From: Xanthoparmelia taractica
Lineage: Eukaryota; Ascomycota; Lecanoromycetes; Lecanorales; Parmeliaceae
Direction: 5' to 3'
Length of the DNA stretch: 22,794 nt
Assembly (NCBI GenBank): GCA_033085395.1
Contig: JANQBS010000444.1
Location: 1 to 22,794, forward strand
The notes beneath the pieces were generated by a model, which did no database searches, was not told the origin of the DNA, and saw nothing but the letters and a program-made list of their open reading frames with translations. Shown piece by piece: positions 20,330-22,794 of this stretch; positions within the stretch are counted from its first letter, which is position 1, and each line of letters opens with the position of its first letter. The translations under genes and the position numbers were made by a program.

Positions 20330-20739
20330 CTCTTTCGATCTTAATTAACTATCGAAATCGATTTAGAAGATATTCTTCATCAATATAGCCCACTTATCGT
20401 CATCGAATTTATTAAATAAATAAGCTATTAGATTAGCAAGATCTTATTAACTTTTCTCTACTCTTTATCTATCAAAAGTCTCCTTATTTTACTTCTTTTA
20501 TCAATTAGCCTTATAACGCTAACTACTTCAACACAACGCCGACTACTTTAGTAGATAGACAAGTACTCAGCCTCACGTTTAATATCTAACGATATTAAGA
20601 AGATTTATAAACATCTCACGTCCAACACTCTTAGACCTATTAGGCCAATATTTACTATTTCTATTATTGATTCATTAAGAACGACTATTTATTTCTTAAT
20701 TTAAGATCGTTAGTTATCTAACTAAATCGTTAATAAACC

Positions 20740-22700
20740 TATTTTTCATAAATCTATTCGACGTTTTAAGCAAGTTACTTAATCTCTTAAGAACTTGCTC
20801 TTTAATTCTTTTTCTACTAAAAATACACTTAGTTTATCACCAACTAGCAATAATTCTAATATCAATCCTATTAATATTAATATCGACAATTCTATCGATA
20901 ATCCTGCTAACAATTCTACTAATAATTTTGCTAGTATTGGTAATAATTCTACTAACAATAATCGTGATTCTCCATTAGATAATTCGCCTTCTACATTACC
21001 GCCTTCTACATTACCGCCTTCACTAGTAACTCATAAGGATTCTATTATTATCGATACTATTAACTTAAGTGAAAATTCGAGCACTTCTCGTAGACAATTA
21101 AGTTAAACTATATCTAAAATAGCTATTAACTTCACAGTTCAACAGCTATAAGATATAATTAATAATACTATTAACTTCGTCGTTATAAATGCCATTAATA
21201 ACTTATATTTATCTACTAAATCTAAGAAAAAATAAGGCCCGTCAAAAGAGTTAGAAGAACTCGAATCGATTATAGTAAGAATATCGAGTTCTAATAGCAA
21301 ATAAAATGCTATAGAATTAGATTATTTCGATTCTTTTTTAAATAAGTCTTACGAAGAGAATAAGATAGTAACTATGAGAAAGAATATATATTATCGCAGT
21401 GTGATTTTATTTATTAAAAGAATTTATAATTTGATAGCTATGAAAGGAGAAGCTATAATTCGTATTAATATAAATACTTATTTTCGTGATTTTATACTTA
21501 CTTAATATATCTTAAAGCTATTAAATTTAAAGCGAAGAGATCTTCGTATAGAAGATAATAGAGTGAAAGAATAATATAAAGCTTTCTTTATAAGATTCAA
21601 GGAATTGCCGAGAATAACGCTCTCAAATCTAATTGCAGAGAAGTACACGTTAATAGATACTTATTCTCGACGAGAATCTACTAACTATATGCAAGTAATA
21701 ATAAGATAGATAAAATTAGCTAATATTAATAATATTCAAAATTAATTAATATTTACCTATTAGGTGATCATGTCGTAATTATGTATTTTCGTTAACCCAT
21801 CGAATTCAGCTACTATTATTACAAGCTTTATTCAAATACTTAATATAAAGAAAATAGTCTAATATGAGCTATATATTAGGTAGTATTAATATTAGGCTTT
21901 CGTTTAAAAGTCTCAGCAATAATATCAGTAGAATTAACGTGAGAATATCTATCGAAATGCACTAAGAAATACATTTCAATAAGGTCTTTCAAATCCAGCT
22001 TTCAATCCAATTCGTTAAGATTAGTAGAATTCTTAGCTATTTAAATAGCAATAGCAATACGAATAGTTATATCGCTAGTAGCAATTATTTCGGCCTTCTA
22101 ACTTAAATGCTTATCGCCCTTAATAATACGGCTATTAATTAAATCCTCGCTACGATTCACGGTTATAGTAAGCGAATTAAAGGTCTTTCGTGCAAGCTAA
22201 AGAATAGCAAAACACGTTAGATTTAACGAATCGACTATTATAAACGAATTAATTCGATTAAGTAGATCGAAAATTCGAAAGTTAAAATAACGAAAATCGT
22301 TAATAATTTTAGTAGAATTTTAGATTTAAGGTTATTACTTATCAAGTAGAAGCGATTACTAAAAATAAGCAAGAAAATTCTGATTAAGCGAAAGAAAATA
22401 CGCTTTAATAGAATATTGAAATTAATAACTATTAGAAGTAATTAGATTATAATTTTAGTAACTCAAATAATTAGTATTATAATAATTCTTTTATTAGATT
22501 TGTGAGCATTTAAACGTACTATAGAAATTATAATTTAACTTTTTCTTCTAAATCTAAATTACATAAGCATTTACGAGTCGAATATTATTCTAAATTACTA
22601 TCTAAACCGCTAATAAATATATAAACGAATATCGATACTTTTATTATAGAAATTATTTAATTAGACTCCAAGGATAGAGCTAGATTAGATATTAGTTTTA
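20740..22700 (+). pseudogene. Gypsy-B gag, partly preserved
   Basis: The longest open part is 20795-21106 (103 codons). It begins LLFNSFSTKNTLSLSPTSNN and continues as an Asn/Ser/Thr-rich segment with SPSTLPPSTLPPSL. The displayed start is a TTG inside the frame. The same frame continues upstream (IRRFKQVT, then TAA in place of CAA, then SLKNL), so the true start is earlier and unknown. Downstream the frame resumes with YFDSFLNKSYEENKIVTMRK, EAIIRININTYFRDFILT and RFKELPRITLSNLIAEKYTL (21310-21660). These are interrupted by TAA/TAG at likely Gln or Trp codons and resemble the globular Gag of fungal Gypsy elements. The 3' part (22060-22600) is Gln-rich, which makes it prone to RIP stops. I did not find a zinc knuckle. 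Confidence 0.7.
20987..21016 (+). repeat. 15-bp in-frame tandem duplication in Gypsy-B gag
   Basis: CCTTCTACATTACCG occurs twice in a row, giving a repeated PSTLP peptide. Gypsy-A has a single unit at 17376-17390. Confidence 0.9.
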
Positions 22701-22717
22701 GCTTTTATGACTGGAAT

Positions 22718-22794
22718 TACGGGTCGGAAAGGTGTGGTATCTGTTGAACATAGTCGTTTTCAACTTTTTTTAAAAAATTATATCTTTTTAATCT
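22718..22794 (-). mobile_element. MITE copy 3, partial, truncated by window end
   Basis: It starts TACGGGTCGGAAAGGTGTGG and continues as the reverse complement of the right end of the complete MITE (8285 downward). It is inserted into Gypsy-B gag. The expected 8-bp duplication is ACTGGAAT (22710-22717), whose partner lies outside the window. The last 26 bases equal the first 26 of the window because copy 1 is cut at the corresponding place. Confidence 0.88.

Larger units (their letters stand above)
20159..22717 (+). mobile_element. Gypsy-B, 5' part of a second copy of the Gypsy-A family
   Basis: It is the inverted counterpart of 15687-18183. It holds the 5' LTR, primer-binding site, leader and gag. 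It ends at 22717, where a MITE is inserted, and the element presumably continues beyond the window. With Gypsy-A it forms a 2.5-kb inverted repeat with a spacer of about 1.97 kb. It keeps more C and G and longer open stretches than Gypsy-A. The candidate target duplication before the LTR is AAGAT (20154-20158); its partner is outside the window. Confidence 0.88.

Noticed and set aside
1..22794. Circular molecule or plasmid suggested by identical window ends
   Set aside because: The 26-bp identity is explained by the MITE present at both ends, and the flanking 8-mers do not form a matching duplication.

Overview
This window looks like a stretch of filamentous ascomycete (Pezizomycotina-type) genome made almost entirely of dead, nested transposable elements. 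Most of it is extremely AT-rich. Recognisable transposon proteins are interrupted at Gln and Trp positions by TAA/TAG, and acidic catalytic residues are changed to Asn or Lys by G-to-A changes. That one-directional C:G-to-T:A decay, without matching indels, is the signature of repeat-induced point mutation (RIP). I find no intact host gene, rRNA, tRNA or CRISPR array. The few open frames present are decayed transposon pieces or shadows. The species cannot be named from the sequence.

Layout. 1-179: one end of a MITE. 180 to about 3130: a decayed pogo/Fot1-type transposase on the minus strand with microsatellites in and beyond its C-terminal end. About 3131-4080: a less mutated island holding a probable end of a Gypsy-type element. 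About 4081-7600: a decayed LTR element on the minus strand whose primer-binding site matches the anticodon region of initiator tRNA-Met, as in Ty1/Copia elements. 7601 to about 8700: a second pogo-type transposase (minus), split by a complete 265-bp MITE with a perfect 8-bp target duplication. About 8701-8890: a second less mutated island. About 8891-10153 plus an LTR from 10154: a second Copia-type fragment. About 10450-11124 and 18189-20158: two flanks of an older, unclassified repeat.

That older repeat was split by a complete Ty3/Gypsy element (Gypsy-A, 11130-18183, minus strand, with LTRs and a perfect 5-bp target duplication ATACT). A second copy of the same family (Gypsy-B, from 20159, plus strand) follows in inverted orientation and is cut at 22717 by a further MITE copy that runs off the window.

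The elements do not work together. They record successive insertions: old unclassified repeat and pogo copies first, then LTR elements, then MITEs. Gypsy-B is visibly less decayed than Gypsy-A. The most useful new observations are the MITE family with its exact boundaries and an empty-site comparison inside the window, the Asp-to-Asn conversion of all three transposase catalytic positions, and an unidentified 2-kb repeat between the two Gypsy copies.
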